DNA of 64,000 nt. It comes from an uncultured Lachnospiraceae bacterium. Lineage in GTDB: Bacteria > Bacillota > Clostridia > Lachnospirales > Lachnospiraceae. Shown here in pieces: positions 62,882-64,000 of this stretch (its first letter is position 1; the number at the start of each line of letters is the position of its first letter). The notes below the pieces were generated by a model, which saw nothing but the letters and a program-made list of their open reading frames with translations, did no database searches and was not told the origin of the DNA. Location: assembly GCA_949840805.1 (NCBI GenBank), contig CATKXR010000009.1, positions 1 through 64,000 on the forward strand. Direction: 5' to 3'. Position numbers and translations under genes: made by a program.

Positions 62882-64000
62882 ATGGATTTACAGGAATGCA
62901 GGATGAAGCTGGATGAGATTGACGGCCAGCTTGTCAGGTTGTTTGAAGAGCGGATGAAGATTTGTAAAAATGTGGCTGAATATAAGATCAGCGTGGGAAA
63001 GCCGGTCTACGACGGAGAGAGGGAGAAGCAGAAGCTTTCGGCAGTCGGCAGCATGGTTTATGGGGAATATAACCAGACAGCTATCCGGGAGCTGTTTACC
63101 CAGATTATGACGATCAGCCGCCGGTATCAGTACAGAATGATGGCGGAGCAGGGAAAGCAGCAGGAGCTTGGATACAGGCAGGTGGAGAAGCTTCCTGTGG
63201 ACGGGGTACGGGTAGTCTATCAGGGGGTAGAAGGGGCTTACAGCCATGGGGCTGCACAGCAGTTTTTTTGTGGCCAGGCAGAACTTTGTCCTGTACCTGC
63301 TTTTGAAGACGCCATGCAGCAGGTGCAGGAGGGAAAGGCAGATTATGCCGTGCTTCCTATTGAGAATTCTTCAGCCGGTGCAGTGATTGATAATTATGAC
63401 CTGCAGATCAAATATGCAAACCATATTGTGGCCGAGACCTTTGTAAAAGTCAATCATGCCTTGCTGGGGATGCCGGATGCGGAGTTTTCAGATATCAGAA
63501 CTGTGTTTTCCCATCCGCAGGCTCTGATGCAGTGCTCCCGGTTTTTGGGCAGCCATAAGGATATACGGCAGGTAAGCCTGGAGAATACGGCGGTAGCGGC
63601 GAAAAAGATAGTGGAAGACGGTGACAGGACCCAGGCAGCGATAGCAAGCGAGACTGCAGGAGAGAAGTATGGGCTAAAGGTACTTCAGCCGTGCCTTCAG
63701 GACAGCAAAAATAATACGACCCGCTTCATTGTTTTATCTAATCGTCCTATATACCGCAAGGATGCATCTAAAGTCAGCATTACTTTTGAACTGCCCCACC
63801 GCAGCGGAACGCTTTACAACATTTTAGGGCATTTTATTTTTAACGGGGTGAATATGCGTATGATCGAATCCCGGCCGATTCCGGGGAGGAGCTGGGAATA
63901 CCGGTTTTTTGTTGATATAGAAGGGAACCTGTCAGACGCAGCCATACAAAATGCGTTAAACGGGGTATCCGCGGAGGCGCAGAATATGAGAATTCTTGGT
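62882..64000 (+). CDS. pheA: Chorismate mutase/prephenate dehydratase (3' end beyond window)
   Basis: The bifunctional P-protein is open for 373 codons to the last base, so the stop lies just outside. The N-terminal chorismate mutase (1-90) has CRMKLDEIDGQLVRLFEERM. The prephenate dehydratase (about 105-290) has GAYSHGAA, VLPIENSSAGAV and DSKNNTTRFIVLS. A C-terminal ACT domain follows (ITFELPHRSGTLYNILGHF, ESRPIPGRSWEYRFFVD), the usual site of phenylalanine feedback. GGAGG precedes start 62882. It uses the chorismate made by aroC at 16 kb. Confidence 0.96.
   Translation, partial: MDLQECRMKLDEIDGQLVRLFEERMKICKNVAEYKISVGKPVYDGEREKQKLSAVGSMVYGEYNQTAIRELFTQIMTISRRYQYRMMAEQGKQQELGYRQVEKLPVDGVRVVYQGVEGAYSHGAAQQFFCGQAELCPVPAFEDAMQQVQEGKADYAVLPIENSSAGAVIDNYDLQIKYANHIVAETFVKVNHALLGMPDAEFSDIRTVFSHPQALMQCSRFLGSHKDIRQVSLENTAVAAKKIVEDGDRTQAAIASETAGEKYGLKVLQPCLQDSKNNTTRFIVLSNRPIYRKDASKVSITFELPHRSGTLYNILGHFIFNGVNMRMIESRPIPGRSWEYRFFVDIEGNLSDAAIQNALNGVSAEAQNMRILG

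Noticed and set aside
1-64000. tRNA, rRNA, CRISPR array, insertion sequence, prophage or integrase
   Set aside because: I saw no cloverleaf with a GTTCGA-type arm, no spaced direct repeats and no transposase or integrase motif in any open frame.

Overview
The window is a dense, tRNA-free, rRNA-free and IS-free stretch of a Gram-positive, spore-forming chromosome. A GerA/SpoVAF-type germination protein, SpoVG, the GlgC/GlgD pair, secreted proteins with choline-binding-like cell wall repeats, strong AGGAGG ribosome sites and frequent ATGA/GTGA gene overlaps all point to an anaerobic clostridium, most likely a Lachnospiraceae member. The genus cannot be fixed from the sequence alone.

Layout. 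1-2.3 kb holds regulators: the tail of a LysR gene, a small MerR-like protein behind a long structured leader, a broken AraC-type regulator and an intact LysR gene. The last is divergent from an aconitase-family hydratase (2.3-4.6 kb), with paired dyad sites between them. 4.7-9.7 kb is a minus-strand run: metallo-hydrolase, split ThrE-type exporter, dihydroorotase, and two secreted wall-binding proteins, one with a transglutaminase-like domain. 9.8-14.5 kb is a DUF378 protein plus a potABCD polyamine uptake operon headed by an XRE-cupin repressor, with two likely operators upstream. 14.9-18.7 kb holds a lactonase, aroC, rpiB and asnA. 19.6-24.3 kb is a cell-surface O-acylation cluster (SGNH hydrolase, DUF4358 lipoprotein, MBOAT, DHHW protein) split by a roughly 390 bp nested-palindrome repeat. 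24.4-30.4 kb holds aat, a small membrane protein, feoA, an MreB/Mbl actin, recD2 and comF. 30.4-35.5 kb (minus) holds a hypothetical protein, an SbcC/YhaN-like ATPase with its SbcD/YhaO-like nuclease, and asnS. 35.8-42.8 kb holds glgC-glgD-spoVG and pth-mfd. 42.8-53.8 kb holds a DUF362 protein, an FMN riboswitch with ribU, a Sua5 protein, dCMP deaminase, a B12/radical SAM protein, a DnaQ-like exonuclease, a 35-residue membrane peptide, VanW, a HypE-like fragment, Lrp, an aminotransferase and trmL. 53.8-64 kb holds a short copy of the palindrome repeat, an Fe-S aldo/keto reductase, a secreted GH5 glycanase behind a riboswitch-like leader, the SpoVAF-like protein, asparaginase, a DUF4250 protein, cardiolipin synthase, a small membrane protein, plsC and pheA, which runs off the end.

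Most genes are housekeeping or typical of the family. The points of most interest are non-coding: (i) an orphan terminator/antiterminator leader with its own promoter ahead of the GH5 gene; (ii) a candidate minus-strand small RNA or attenuated leader next to feoA, built from three perfect palindromes; (iii) a MITE-like repeat with a 390 bp long form and a 155 bp deletion form; (iv) operator pairs at the LysR/hydratase and XRE/pot loci. Three small genes under 60 codons (25204, 49227, 59558) are called from ribosome sites and composition. All assignments come from reading motifs by eye; no database search was run.
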